DNA from: an uncultured bacterium
GTDB taxonomy: Bacteria; Vulcanimicrobiota; Xenobia; Xenobiales; Xenobiaceae
Reading direction: 5' to 3'
NCBI GenBank assembly: GCA_934636825.1
Contig: CAKUBG010000005.1
Location: 52,390-116,389 of the forward strand
DNA length: 64,000 bases
The translations under genes were made by a program, and so were the position numbers. Of the stretch, positions 44,601-52,174 are shown one piece after another (positions within the stretch are counted from its first letter, which is position 1; the number at the start of each line of letters is the position of its first letter). Below the pieces are notes generated by a model. The model was not told the origin of the DNA and made no database searches. It saw only the letters and a program-made list of their open reading frames with translations.

Positions 44601-44745
44601 AAAAGGTGCAGAATCTAAAGAAGAAGTCTCAACACAAAATAATTCGGCTGTAATAGTGCATGAAGCTTCTGCTATAGAATTGAGTTCCAAGCAAGATGGA
44701 GCCTTAGAAGAAGATTCTGTATCTGGTGCTAAGGCCGAACAATAA
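41611..44745 (+). CDS. sugar-1-phosphate nucleotidyltransferase / phosphomannomutase-like fusion
   Basis: 1044 residues. (1) Nucleotidyltransferase, 1-235: MKAVIMAGGEGTRLRPLT and the Asp of SGDGLTDID. (2) Left-handed beta-helix, about 250-370 (IGRNCRIGAHTYI, IGDNCIIEEDV). (3) Phosphohexomutase-like region, about 380-830, where the usual phosphoserine loop TASHNP is replaced by VGGIHTRVY and the metal loop reads DADAER, as in other proteins of this fusion type; mutase activity is doubtful. (4) An extra C-terminal domain (about 860-945) and acidic tail. The N-terminal domain probably makes GDP-mannose or a similar sugar nucleotide for the surface glycans suggested elsewhere. GAGGTG supports the ATG at 41611. 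Confidence 0.88.
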   Translation: MKAVIMAGGEGTRLRPLTVSRPKPMVPVCNRPVMEYTLDLLKRYGIDTVVVTLHYKAEDIISYFGDGTDFGLKIVYSIESSPMGTAGSVKQIQDTVGDDTFLVISGDGLTDIDLGRAVAFHKEKRSTATLVLMRVNNPLEYGVVITNENNAIERFLEKPSWGEVFSDQVNTGIYILEPEIFNLMEKGRSYDFSRDIFPKLLEQKKGLYGYVAGGYWCDIGDIDHYASAHRDMFDGKVLQEMVGTQRTPGVWIGEGTKIDPTAVLEAPLMIGRNCRIGAHTYISSYTCIGDNCIIEEDVNLQRDIIFNNVFIGSKSNCVGAIICRQCTIKSGVTLNDSSVIGENVFIGRGATVRNQISIWPDKNIPDGSTISENLVWGKKNSETLFGRDSITGLGNLEITPEFAMKLGAAFGTSLPKGSTVTVSRDSRPVSRLINRAIISGLSSVGVNILDLRLLPAAVSRYIVSVTKAVGGIHTRVYRDESRLVEIEFFDESGINIDKIRQRKVENSFVRQDFRRTDVDEVGIISYLDTSIDKYIEGFISHLDTKSIKEANFKVVIDYSYGTACQVLPFILNRLGVETVSINAYVDYDKAREAQEKKDEALRQLSNIVKPIGANLGIIMDADAERIYLVDEEGTAIKGTNLLALVALMVFRRNKDALVAVPISVPGIMEKLAQQQHGKIIRTKTDYRSIMHSAVVSEGRIALAGTSSGAFVFPKFSPGFDAMFLLAQMLEMMAFDKRKLSEIAKAIPPHYSLSGSVECNWSEKAKVMRLLVERYRDEKLELLDGVRIDFDDDSSILMVPHPSLARINVWTDASSKERAKALMERARFVIPQLASADENAVKMERQEDDQHKMISPTTNISEERAFHFWIPGRYLGVQVRSLRSFVDVLHYIETASLEYHMERNDFANWLRTELGRYLVALDLEQISKARYKGEELRRHILECFGEATSSSSATEQAEGDELEEAHLKIDDAPAVKTIGGIKFAPHYQSDDNEVADSTKGAESKEEVSTQNNSAVIVHEASAIELSSKQDGALEEDSVSGAKAEQ

Positions 44746-44765
44746 CTATATTTAGTCTTTTGTTT

Positions 44766-44817
44766 AAGTTCCCATTTTTGGAGATGGCCGTCTCAAAAAA
44801 AATGGGAACTTTTTTTA
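44766..44817 (+). terminator. terminator after the nucleotidyltransferase fusion
   Basis: AAGTTCCCATTTTT / AAAAATGGGAACTT stem with an inner GAGA(C)GG/CCGTCTC pairing, followed by TTTTTTT. Confidence 0.88.
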
Positions 44818-44889
44818 GGGGGAAATTTTTAGCACTAAAAGAAGCGCCTAATAGTTTAGTTTTTTTTGTGAAAATAAGGATTATTGCTT

Positions 44890-45684
44890 ATGTCCTTTTG
44901 GGATGATTTGAGAATTGAAGCCAAAGAACGCATTACTACTGGAGATATAAGCGTAGGGCTGTTTAATACTATTACCAGCTTTGGAGTTGTGCCTTTAACC
45001 GTGGTACAACCTACTTTCTATATGGGGCGCTGCTATATACTTTGCTTCGATTATATGGATTATGTGGAGAAGCTTTTAAGTTGCCAATCTAAACCAGAAA
45101 ATGTTTTTCAACTATTGCTCTATATAAAAGAGACGGCTACAACTTTAGGTCGTTGTGTCCATCATGCTGGAGGCCCTATTGAGGAAATCTTGTCTGCCAT
45201 TGACGATATTTTTGACGATAGAGTGCGCAAATTAGAAGAAAATATAGCTTCTTCTCTTATAGAAGAGGCTGAAGAAGAAGCTGAAGACGAATTAGAGAAC
45301 GAAGATATTCAGGAAGGCTACGATGAACTCAAAAAAGAACGTGAGCTCATGGCAGCTTGTTTGCAAGAAAAATTGGAAGCTGTAGATATTTCTTATACTG
45401 TCGCTGTAGAACTTGCCAATCGTTTGGCGGCTTTATATGATTGCTGCACTCGCTATATACGAGATTTGCAAGATTTAAATTCACCCGAAGTATTGGGCGA
45501 AGTTGTCATTTTTATGCGTACTTTTATTGATGTGCAGCATATTCTTGATACGCAAATGCGTCAATTACTTTTAGAAGATGTCTTTTTGGAAAGAAGCCCT
45601 CTGTATCCGACAGGCGTAATGCCTTGGATTAGCCATTCCATAGGAGAACTGGTACACCAAATTAACGGTTCGGATCACGATTGA
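44890..45684 (+). CDS. helical protein, unknown function
   Basis: 264 residues, predicted almost entirely helical. An acidic segment (residues about 120-150, EEAEEEAEDELENED) splits the protein into two Leu-rich halves. This pattern resembles ScpA-like or other coiled-coil scaffolds, but I cannot assign a family. AAGGA nine bases upstream supports the ATG at 44890. It lies 31 bases upstream of the SAM hydrolase-type gene, so the two are probably cotranscribed. Confidence 0.72.
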   Translation: MSFWDDLRIEAKERITTGDISVGLFNTITSFGVVPLTVVQPTFYMGRCYILCFDYMDYVEKLLSCQSKPENVFQLLLYIKETATTLGRCVHHAGGPIEEILSAIDDIFDDRVRKLEENIASSLIEEAEEEAEDELENEDIQEGYDELKKERELMAACLQEKLEAVDISYTVAVELANRLAALYDCCTRYIRDLQDLNSPEVLGEVVIFMRTFIDVQHILDTQMRQLLLEDVFLERSPLYPTGVMPWISHSIGELVHQINGSDHD

Positions 45685-45715
45685 GGTTATTGCAAAGCCG
45701 AAAGGGCATTTCTTT

Positions 45716-46495
45716 ATGAATGATCATATAGTTGCTTTACTCACTGATTTCGGCCAACGTGACTCTTATGTTGCTATCATGAAGGGAGTCATTTTAGGGA
45801 TCGACAGTCAGGCCAAGTTTGTTGATATTAGCCATGAAATAAAGCTTGGAGATGTACAAGCCGCTGCTTATGTGCTTTCTACTTGCATAGAGTGGTTCCC
45901 CGAAGGCACTGTGTTTTTGGCAGTAGTCGATCCCGGGGTGGGTAGTTCCAGAAAAGCTGTGGCCATTCGCACGGAAAAGCATTTTTTTATCGGTCCGGAC
46001 AACGGTATATTTACTTTAGCTTTACGCCGTGAAAAGCTGGTGTCGGCCATAGAGATCGATTGTACTGCCATTCCAACTAAAGCAATCAGCAATACTTTCC
46101 ATGGACGCGATATTTTCGCTCCCGCTGCTGCCTACTTGTCGCAAGGGCGTTGCTTCGAGGCTCTGGGAAGTAAAATATCTAGTCTGGTTCAACTCGATAT
46201 AAAACCCAATCGTTTGCAAGGCAAGCTTCTGTATGGCTCTATTTTGTATATTGACAATTTCGGCAATATCATAACTTCCATACATGAAGAAGAAAGCAAC
46301 GGTTTGGCAACTACCTTGTATGCGGGAAAGCGTGCCTTTCGCTTAGGTTCAACTTACTCAGATATAGCTCTAGGCCAGCCTATAGCTTATTGGGGCTCTT
46401 CCGGTTATTGCGAAGCTGCCTTGTATGGTGGCTCTGCATCTGAGCTTTTGCAGGCTAAAGTTGGCGATGAAGTTGTGCTCCAACTTAAAGCTTGA
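45716..46495 (+). CDS. S-adenosylmethionine hydroxide adenosyltransferase (DUF62 family)
   Basis: 259 residues. The family, related to fluorinase, uses hydroxide to split S-adenosylmethionine into adenosine and methionine. Conserved elements: LLTD11FG, VVD72PGVGSSR79, GPDNG (94-98), TFH129GRDIFAPAAAY, and C-terminal YIDNFGNIITSI. The Asp-Arg-His activating set is present. Its physiological role is generally unclear. Start with weak GCCGAAAGG upstream. It probably forms an operon with the helical gene before it. Confidence 0.92.
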   Translation: MNDHIVALLTDFGQRDSYVAIMKGVILGIDSQAKFVDISHEIKLGDVQAAAYVLSTCIEWFPEGTVFLAVVDPGVGSSRKAVAIRTEKHFFIGPDNGIFTLALRREKLVSAIEIDCTAIPTKAISNTFHGRDIFAPAAAYLSQGRCFEALGSKISSLVQLDIKPNRLQGKLLYGSILYIDNFGNIITSIHEEESNGLATTLYAGKRAFRLGSTYSDIALGQPIAYWGSSGYCEAALYGGSASELLQAKVGDEVVLQLKA

Positions 46496-46506
46496 ATAAC
46501 TAAAGG

Positions 46507-46713
46507 CTAAAATATCTGATATTGATTATGTACTTGTACGTTAGTAAAACGTTCTAAGTAATTTATGATGCCGATTAAAGTTATAATGGCAAAAACTATC
46601 CAAAAGAAAGGGCTGGTAAATATTTTGGCCCACATATTGTGTGAAGATGTTTCAGGAGCCTTCACTGCAGGTACGTCTGTTGCGGGAAGGATATTTTTTT
46701 GCTCTTCGGCCAT
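46507..46713 (-). CDS. small tail-type membrane protein, unknown
   Basis: 68 residues: a soluble polar N-terminus (1-28), one transmembrane helix (about 31-50, SPFFWIVFAIITLIGIINYL) and a short C-terminus. AGAGGT lies eight bases before the ATG, which supports translation. It is convergent with the SAM hydrolase-type gene (11-base gap) and divergent from the decarboxylase. Not a recognised family. Confidence 0.65.
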   Translation of the reverse strand: MAEEQKNILPATDVPAVKAPETSSHNMWAKIFTSPFFWIVFAIITLIGIINYLERFTNVQVHNQYQIF

Positions 46714-46783
46714 AGCTTTTACCTCTTATAAAAATTCGGCTCGCCTTCGTTCTCATGTAAAGTTATGCCTTTAGGAAAAATAC

Positions 46784-46811
46784 CCAAAATCCCACAAATT
46801 TGGGATTTTGG
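46784..46811. promoter_or_regulatory. perfect 11-bp inverted repeat in a divergent promoter region
   Basis: CCAAAATCCCA (46784-46794) and TGGGATTTTGG (46801-46811) with a six-base spacer lie between the divergent small membrane protein and decarboxylase genes. Placed upstream of both, it is more likely an operator or leader hairpin than a terminator. Confidence 0.45.
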
Positions 46812-46839
46812 CTCTATTATTTGGGGATGAATTAAAAAA

Positions 46840-48315
46840 ATGGATTATATAACACGTCAACAAGAAGCGCCTCTATACGAGGCGTTATGTGCTTATATTG
46901 AAGAAAACAACGTACCTTTCCATATGCCTGGTCACAGTCAAGGTCGGGCTGCAGATACAAAATTAGAAAATTTAATGGGCGCTCAGGCTTTAGCTGCCGA
47001 CATTACGCAAGTTTTAGATATGGACGATATACATCGTCCTTACAACTATACGAAGCGAGCCCAAGAATTGGCAGCCGAATGTTTCGGTGCCGAAAAAACT
47101 TGGTTTTTGGTAAATGGATCAACTTGTGGCAATCAAGCTATGCTGTTGGCCGCACTTGAACCTGAACAAGAAGTTATTTTGCCACGTTGTGCTCATCGTT
47201 CTTTGCAAGCCGGTTTAGTTTTTTCTGGGGCTATACCTCGCTATGCTGCTTCTCCTTATGACAAAGAGACTGGGGTGAGTTTGGCAGTCGAAAAAGAAGA
47301 AATGGAGCGCTTACAAGCTTGTTATCCTAACGTAAAAGCTTGGGCTGTTACTGGAGTGACCCCCTATGGAGCTTGCGCCGATATAAAAGCTATTAGCAAT
47401 AGTGCTCACGCTCATAACTTACCTTTGTTGGTTGATGAAGCTTGGGGGCCACATTTTGGCTTCCACCCTGGTTTGCCTAAATCGGCTTTATCATTGGGTG
47501 CAGATTGTGTTGTGCAAAGCGCTCATAAGCTTTTGGCCGCTCTTTCTCAAGCTTCTTTGCTTCATTTCCGAGGAAGCAGGCTTGATCCCGAGCGAATAAA
47601 TTTAACTTTACGCATGTTGCAAAGCACTAGCCCAAGTTATTTATTGCTAGCTTCTTTAGATATTGCCAGACGCCAATTAGCTTTGCATGGTAGAGAAGAT
47701 TGGCAGAAAGCGCTTGAATCTGCTGAACGTATACGCTGTTTTGTGCGTCGCACCGCAGGCTTGCGTTTAATGGAGCAAGGGGCTGCTTTTGACTATGATA
47801 GAACCAGAGTTGTTATTTCAGCTTTTGATTTAGGCATTGATGGTGTTGAACTGGAGCGTACTTTGCGTTATCGCTTCCAAATTCAGCCGGAAATGTCTGA
47901 TATGCGCAATGTAGTTTTGGTTATTACTCCCGGTCACAGTGATCAAGACTTGGCTAAATTAGAAAAAGCTCTAAGTGAAATTGCCGCTTCTCCGCATGGT
48001 TGGGTCTCGACTGAGGGAGTGAAAGCACCTTTACAAAAGGCTGCTTCTTTAGATTTCCCCGGCTTCCCCGAGCAAGTTATAAGCCCACGTCAAGCCTACT
48101 TTAGTTCGGCAAAATTTGTCGCTTGGGAGCAAGCCATAGGAGAAGTTTGTGCCGAACTGATCACGCCTTACCCTCCTGGCATACCCTTAATTTGTCCAGG
48201 AGAGCGCATAGAACGTGAGCATTGGGAATACTTAAAAGTTTTAAATGAAGTAGGTATTCCTATTGATGGTTTAAATGACTTGAGCTTGGAAAGAGTGAAA
48301 GTTATCGTTCGCTAG
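46840..48315 (+). CDS. Orn/Lys/Arg decarboxylase family protein (YaaO/SpeA-like)
   Basis: 491 residues, the short form of fold-I PLP decarboxylases found upstream of tmk in Firmicutes. N-terminal PFHMPGH (26-32) is the substrate-loop hallmark; VDEAWGPHFGFHPGLP (198-213) carries the PLP Asp199; QSAHK230 holds the PLP lysine. The C-terminal domain includes PYPPGIPL(I)CPGE, diagnostic for the family. It should decarboxylate a basic amino acid for polyamine synthesis; which one cannot be told. The upstream A-rich sequence lacks a strong ribosome binding site. Confidence 0.92.
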   Translation: MDYITRQQEAPLYEALCAYIEENNVPFHMPGHSQGRAADTKLENLMGAQALAADITQVLDMDDIHRPYNYTKRAQELAAECFGAEKTWFLVNGSTCGNQAMLLAALEPEQEVILPRCAHRSLQAGLVFSGAIPRYAASPYDKETGVSLAVEKEEMERLQACYPNVKAWAVTGVTPYGACADIKAISNSAHAHNLPLLVDEAWGPHFGFHPGLPKSALSLGADCVVQSAHKLLAALSQASLLHFRGSRLDPERINLTLRMLQSTSPSYLLLASLDIARRQLALHGREDWQKALESAERIRCFVRRTAGLRLMEQGAAFDYDRTRVVISAFDLGIDGVELERTLRYRFQIQPEMSDMRNVVLVITPGHSDQDLAKLEKALSEIAASPHGWVSTEGVKAPLQKAASLDFPGFPEQVISPRQAYFSSAKFVAWEQAIGEVCAELITPYPPGIPLICPGERIEREHWEYLKVLNEVGIPIDGLNDLSLERVKVIVR

Positions 48316-48401
48316 CCGGGGAGCAGTCTTCGGAAGGAGAAAGGTGGCAAAAAATAAACTACTTTCCTATTTTGGAACATATAAGGGGTTCTAAGTAAAA
48401 T

Positions 48402-50255
48402 ATGGATACTGAATCAACCGAACAATTAACTATTGCCTCTGACAATATTGAAGAATTGATGTGTGTCTTTCCTCCAGCTTGGTGTGAAGGATATGAAAGA
48501 TTGGGACGTTCGGTTGACAGTTTGATTGAATTTGTGGCCGATTTAGGACGTTTGCCTATGGCTCGTTTTCAGAATGAAATTTGTACTATCGCTGAACAGC
48601 CAGTTACTTATGGCGATTTAGGCTATATCTCTTCTTATGTATCAGAATTCGGTTCTGACAATCGAGCCGGAATTGACGCTACTTTACATCGCATTTCCGC
48701 TATACGCAATCGTCGTGGTCGTATTGTTGGCCTTACAGCCAGAGTAGGGCGAGCTGTTTACGGAGACGCCGATATTATCAAAGACGTAGTGAAGAGTGGC
48801 CGCAGTATTTTGCTTTTGGGACAGCCTGGTGTGGGTAAAACTACTGTGCTGCGCGAAATTTCCAGAGTGTTGGCCGACGAATTGCATAAGAGAGTTGTCA
48901 TAGTCGATACTTCCAACGAAATTGCTGGTGATGGCGATGTACCTCATCCTGGAGTAGGATCGGCTCGTCGCATGCAAGTTCCCGATCCAGTCTATCAGCA
49001 TAAAATTATGATTGAAGCGGTGGAAAACCATACGCCGCAAGTAGTTGTTATCGACGAAATAGGTACTGAAGCTGAAGCTTATGCTGCTCGAACTATTGCC
49101 GAACGTGGCGTAATGTTAGTTGCTACGGCTCACGGTACTATGCTGGAAAACTTAATTCAAAATCCCACTTTATGCGACTTAGTGGGAGGTATAGAGTCGG
49201 TGACTTTGTCTGATGAAATAGCTTTTAAGCGCGGGGGTGGTCACAAAGCTATTTTGGAGCGCAAGTCACCTCCCACTTTTGATGTAGTTATTGAGCTTAG
49301 AGATCGCCACACTTTTGCTATTCATAAAAATGTAGCAGATTCAGTTGATGCTATTTTGCGTGGTGCCGAAATAGCTCCTCTGGTGAGAGTGCGTCAAACA
49401 TCTTCCAATGGTAGCCAGGGCGCCACAGAAATTGGAAGCACTTCTGGAACTAAAGGCAAAAAAAAGTCCAAGAAGAGTAAGGTAGCCGCCAAAGAGTCTG
49501 AGAATGAATCAAATGTTGCGACTGAATCAGAAGGCAATGATAGCTTACAAGTAAATAACTCTGAATCAGCGGAAAAAAATAGTTTAGGGGCTTCGCCAAT
49601 TTTGGCTAAATATGGCTCTCTCTTGCCAAAACGTCGCGAAAATGAAGCCTCTAGCAAGGATATTACCGAAGATCCGACCGATTTGGACGAGCGCTTTGCC
49701 TATTTGCGCCGTGATCGCTATCGTGATGCCGAAGGCAACGTGCTTTTAGCTCAAACTGAAGAGCCTAAGCCTCACGTGGGTATGAAAACTAAAATTAGCA
49801 TTTATCCTGTGGGTGTCAGCCGCAGTCGCTTAGAAAAGCTGATTAATTTATTGGAGCTACCTGCACAAGTTGTCACTACTTGGAAAACAGCCAATGTGGT
49901 GTTGGCTTTAGAGTCTAGCTCTAAAAATGACCCTCAACTTTTCCAAGCTATCAAGCGCGGAGGTTTAAAAGTTTGTCCTTTAGAAGAAAATACTTGGCCC
50001 AAGATAAAAAGTTTCTTGGACAGCTATTTTGAAGATTCTATTTTAAGCACAGCCGAATTGGCACAGTTGGAAGTAACTGAAGCTATCGAAGAAGTGCGAA
50101 AAACGGGGCGTCCTTATAACCTTTTGCCGCAGGATCGTGCCTTGCGTCGTTTGCAAGGGCAAATTGCCGCTAAAGCTGGCGTCAAGTCGGTTATTTACGG
50201 AGTTGAACCGGAATGTTACTTGCGTTTGCAAGGGCAGAATAATACGGCAATTTAG
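48402..50255 (+). CDS. AAA ATPase with R3H domain (Ycf45/SpoIIIAA-like)
   Basis: 617 residues. An N-terminal domain (residues 15-120) precedes a RecA/SpoIIIAA-like ATPase: Walker A G140-QPGVGKT147, Walker B VVVID218E219, and the VATAHGT motif. A charged, Ser/Lys-rich insert (about 330-400) leads to a second small domain (about 455-555), and the C-terminal R3H motif (NLLPQDRALRRLQGQIAAK ... YGVEPECYLRL) should bind single-stranded nucleic acid. The architecture is best known from cyanobacteria and plastids as Ycf45; its function is uncharacterised. It sits between the decarboxylase and tmk and precedes tmk by only 19 bases. Confidence 0.9.
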   Translation: MDTESTEQLTIASDNIEELMCVFPPAWCEGYERLGRSVDSLIEFVADLGRLPMARFQNEICTIAEQPVTYGDLGYISSYVSEFGSDNRAGIDATLHRISAIRNRRGRIVGLTARVGRAVYGDADIIKDVVKSGRSILLLGQPGVGKTTVLREISRVLADELHKRVVIVDTSNEIAGDGDVPHPGVGSARRMQVPDPVYQHKIMIEAVENHTPQVVVIDEIGTEAEAYAARTIAERGVMLVATAHGTMLENLIQNPTLCDLVGGIESVTLSDEIAFKRGGGHKAILERKSPPTFDVVIELRDRHTFAIHKNVADSVDAILRGAEIAPLVRVRQTSSNGSQGATEIGSTSGTKGKKKSKKSKVAAKESENESNVATESEGNDSLQVNNSESAEKNSLGASPILAKYGSLLPKRRENEASSKDITEDPTDLDERFAYLRRDRYRDAEGNVLLAQTEEPKPHVGMKTKISIYPVGVSRSRLEKLINLLELPAQVVTTWKTANVVLALESSSKNDPQLFQAIKRGGLKVCPLEENTWPKIKSFLDSYFEDSILSTAELAQLEVTEAIEEVRKTGRPYNLLPQDRALRRLQGQIAAKAGVKSVIYGVEPECYLRLQGQNNTAI

Positions 50256-50274
50256 TGGGTCGGAGACCGTAAAA

Positions 50275-50973
50275 ATGGATAATCAAGTCAAAAAACGCGG
50301 CTTATTTATAACTTTGGAAGGGCCTGAAGGGGGAGGCAAAACTTCTCAAGCTAGGGTTTTAGCGGAACGTTTGCGTCAAAAAGGTTTAGTAGTTTCGGTT
50401 ACGCGTGAACCTGGGGGTACACCTGTCAGCGATAAAATCCGTCAGTTGTTAATCGATCCTGCCAATCGTGATATGCTGCCTATGACAGAGCTTTTGCTCT
50501 TTGAAGCTTCGCGTTTTCAGCATGTGCAACAATTAATTTTACCTAAGTTGCAGCGAGGCGAAGTGGTTATTTGCGATCGCTTTTACGATTCTTCTTTAGC
50601 CTATCAAGGAGCTAGAGATTTGCCTTTGCAAGTTGTGATAGAACTGAATAATTTAGTTGCTGCCGATTGCAAACCTGATTTGACTTTACTTTTGGATTTG
50701 GATTATGAAACCGGTCGCTCTCGTTTAACTAGACGGTATAGCCAAAATCAAGGGAATTTCGATCGTATCGAATTAGAAAAAAAAGAATTTTTTGAGCGTT
50801 TGCGTCAAAATTACTTAGATATGGCTCAAGGTCATTTAGGAGGGGTGGTCTTCAGTGCCGAGGAGCAAAAGCGTTGGCATATTATAGACGCTTCGCAAAG
50901 TTTTGAGGAAGTTTCCAAACAAATTTGGCAGTGGACAGAACCTTGGTGGCGTGCTCGCTTTTCTGTTGACTGA
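50275..50973 (+). CDS. tmk: thymidylate kinase
   Basis: 232 residues; phosphorylates dTMP to dTDP. P-loop G16-PEGGGKT23, thymidine-site TREPGGTP (43-50), D101-RFYDSSLAYQG and the lid segment TGRSRLTRRY. The third residue of the DRY/DRF motif is Phe, a common variant. The ATG at 50275 is preferred over an upstream frame extension inside the R3H ATPase gene. It is 22 bases upstream of holB, the usual pairing. Confidence 0.95.
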   Translation: MDNQVKKRGLFITLEGPEGGGKTSQARVLAERLRQKGLVVSVTREPGGTPVSDKIRQLLIDPANRDMLPMTELLLFEASRFQHVQQLILPKLQRGEVVICDRFYDSSLAYQGARDLPLQVVIELNNLVAADCKPDLTLLLDLDYETGRSRLTRRYSQNQGNFDRIELEKKEFFERLRQNYLDMAQGHLGGVVFSAEEQKRWHIIDASQSFEEVSKQIWQWTEPWWRARFSVD

Positions 50974-50995
50974 TTCAAAAATTGAGGAGAAAGAT

Positions 50996-52006
50996 ATGCA
51001 AATTATAGGCAATGAAACTATTTTTAAATATCTGCGCCTTTTAGCTTTTGAAGATAAACTTTCTCCCAGTTATCTTTTTGTGGGGCCTAAAGGAGTGGGC
51101 AAATATTTGGCCGCTCGTTGGTTCGCTGCGGCTGTTCTATGCGAACATAAATCTGAACATGGGCCTTGTGGTTTTTGTACAAATTGTAAGCGTATCGAAT
51201 CTGGTAACCATCCTGATGTGAGCGTTTTGACCAATGCCGATAATAAAATAACTATTGGCATAGATGAAGTGCGTGAGGCTATTGCTACAACTCAAACTTG
51301 CTCTTACGAAGGCGGATACCGCTTTTGGATTATTGATGAAGCTCAACGCTTAACTGAAGAAGCCCAAAATGCTTTGCTAAAAACTTTAGAAGAGCCGCCT
51401 GATTCACTTATAATTATTTTGGTAGCTCAACCGGAAAGACGTCTTTTGCCCACAGTAGTTTCGCGTTGCCGCCGCTTTGAGTTTAGAGCTTTGCCATACG
51501 AGTTAGTGCAAGAAAATTTATTAGCTCGTGGTTTTGAAAAAAGCAAAGCTTTAACTGCGTCCAGAATAAGTGAGGGCTCTTTGGGGGCGGCTCTAAGTTT
51601 AGTACAGAACAGCACTTTATGGGATTGTAGAGTTGCTGTTTTGGAAATTTTGGCTTCCCTTTCTTCCCCAAATCAAAGTTTGTGGGGAGCTTTAAGCTCT
51701 GCTTCAAATTTGGAAAAGCTATGTGGTGGTTCCGCACTTAAAGAAAAGGATCATTTGCTGTGGATTTTGGCTATCGCTTCTTCTTTTTATCGTGACTTGT
51801 CACTTATAAAAGCGTCTGTTGCAGCAAACTTATTGATAAATGAAGATTATGGAGAAATATTGCATCCTATCGCTTCAGAGCACAAATTAAACTATTTCGA
51901 AAAGAATTTAGAGGCAGTCAATTTAGCCAAATATCATGTAGAACGCAATGTCAAGACGACTTTAATTTTGCAAAATTTGTGTTTGACTTTGCAAGAACAG
52001 AAATAA
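50996..52006 (+). CDS. holB: DNA polymerase III clamp-loader subunit delta' (HolB-like)
   Basis: 336 residues. AAA+ clamp-loader fold: G30-PKGVGKY37, where the last Walker A Ser/Thr is Tyr, consistent with the non-catalytic delta' subunit; zinc Cys49, Cys58, Cys61, Cys64; IDEAQRLTEEAQNALLKTLEEPP; and the SRC motif (SRCRRFEF) that acts on the neighbouring ATPase in the loader. GAGGAG supports the ATG at 50996. It is the last gene of the decarboxylase - R3H - tmk - holB run and ends at a hairpin terminator. Confidence 0.93.
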   Translation: MQIIGNETIFKYLRLLAFEDKLSPSYLFVGPKGVGKYLAARWFAAAVLCEHKSEHGPCGFCTNCKRIESGNHPDVSVLTNADNKITIGIDEVREAIATTQTCSYEGGYRFWIIDEAQRLTEEAQNALLKTLEEPPDSLIIILVAQPERRLLPTVVSRCRRFEFRALPYELVQENLLARGFEKSKALTASRISEGSLGAALSLVQNSTLWDCRVAVLEILASLSSPNQSLWGALSSASNLEKLCGGSALKEKDHLLWILAIASSFYRDLSLIKASVAANLLINEDYGEILHPIASEHKLNYFEKNLEAVNLAKYHVERNVKTTLILQNLCLTLQEQK

Positions 52007-52045
52007 AAAGAGCTTATCTTTTTTTTCTTATTGGTCTATGTAAGA

Positions 52046-52077
52046 AAAAGCCCGCCCTTCTACGAAGGGCGGGCTTT
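52046..52077. terminator. intrinsic terminator
   Basis: AAAGCCCGCCCTT / AAGGGCGGGCTTT-type perfect stem with a CTAC/GTAG loop region, between convergent holB and the amylase gene. The T-run is better on the minus strand. Confidence 0.85.
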
Positions 52078-52102
52078 ATTGTTGAAGTTGCTTTGTACCG
52101 CA

Positions 52103-52140
52103 GCCGCCGACAGTCGCTTCCTTCCGAAAAAATCGGCGGC
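52103..52140. repeat. GCCGCCGA inverted repeat
   Basis: GCCGCCGA (52103-52110) and TCGGCGGC (52133-52140) around a 22-base loop, with flanks CAG...CCA resembling those of the 7848-7910 element. It lies just downstream of the amylase gene. Confidence 0.5.
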
Positions 52141-52174
52141 CACCAGCGGCAACTGCATATATGTTTATATTCAA

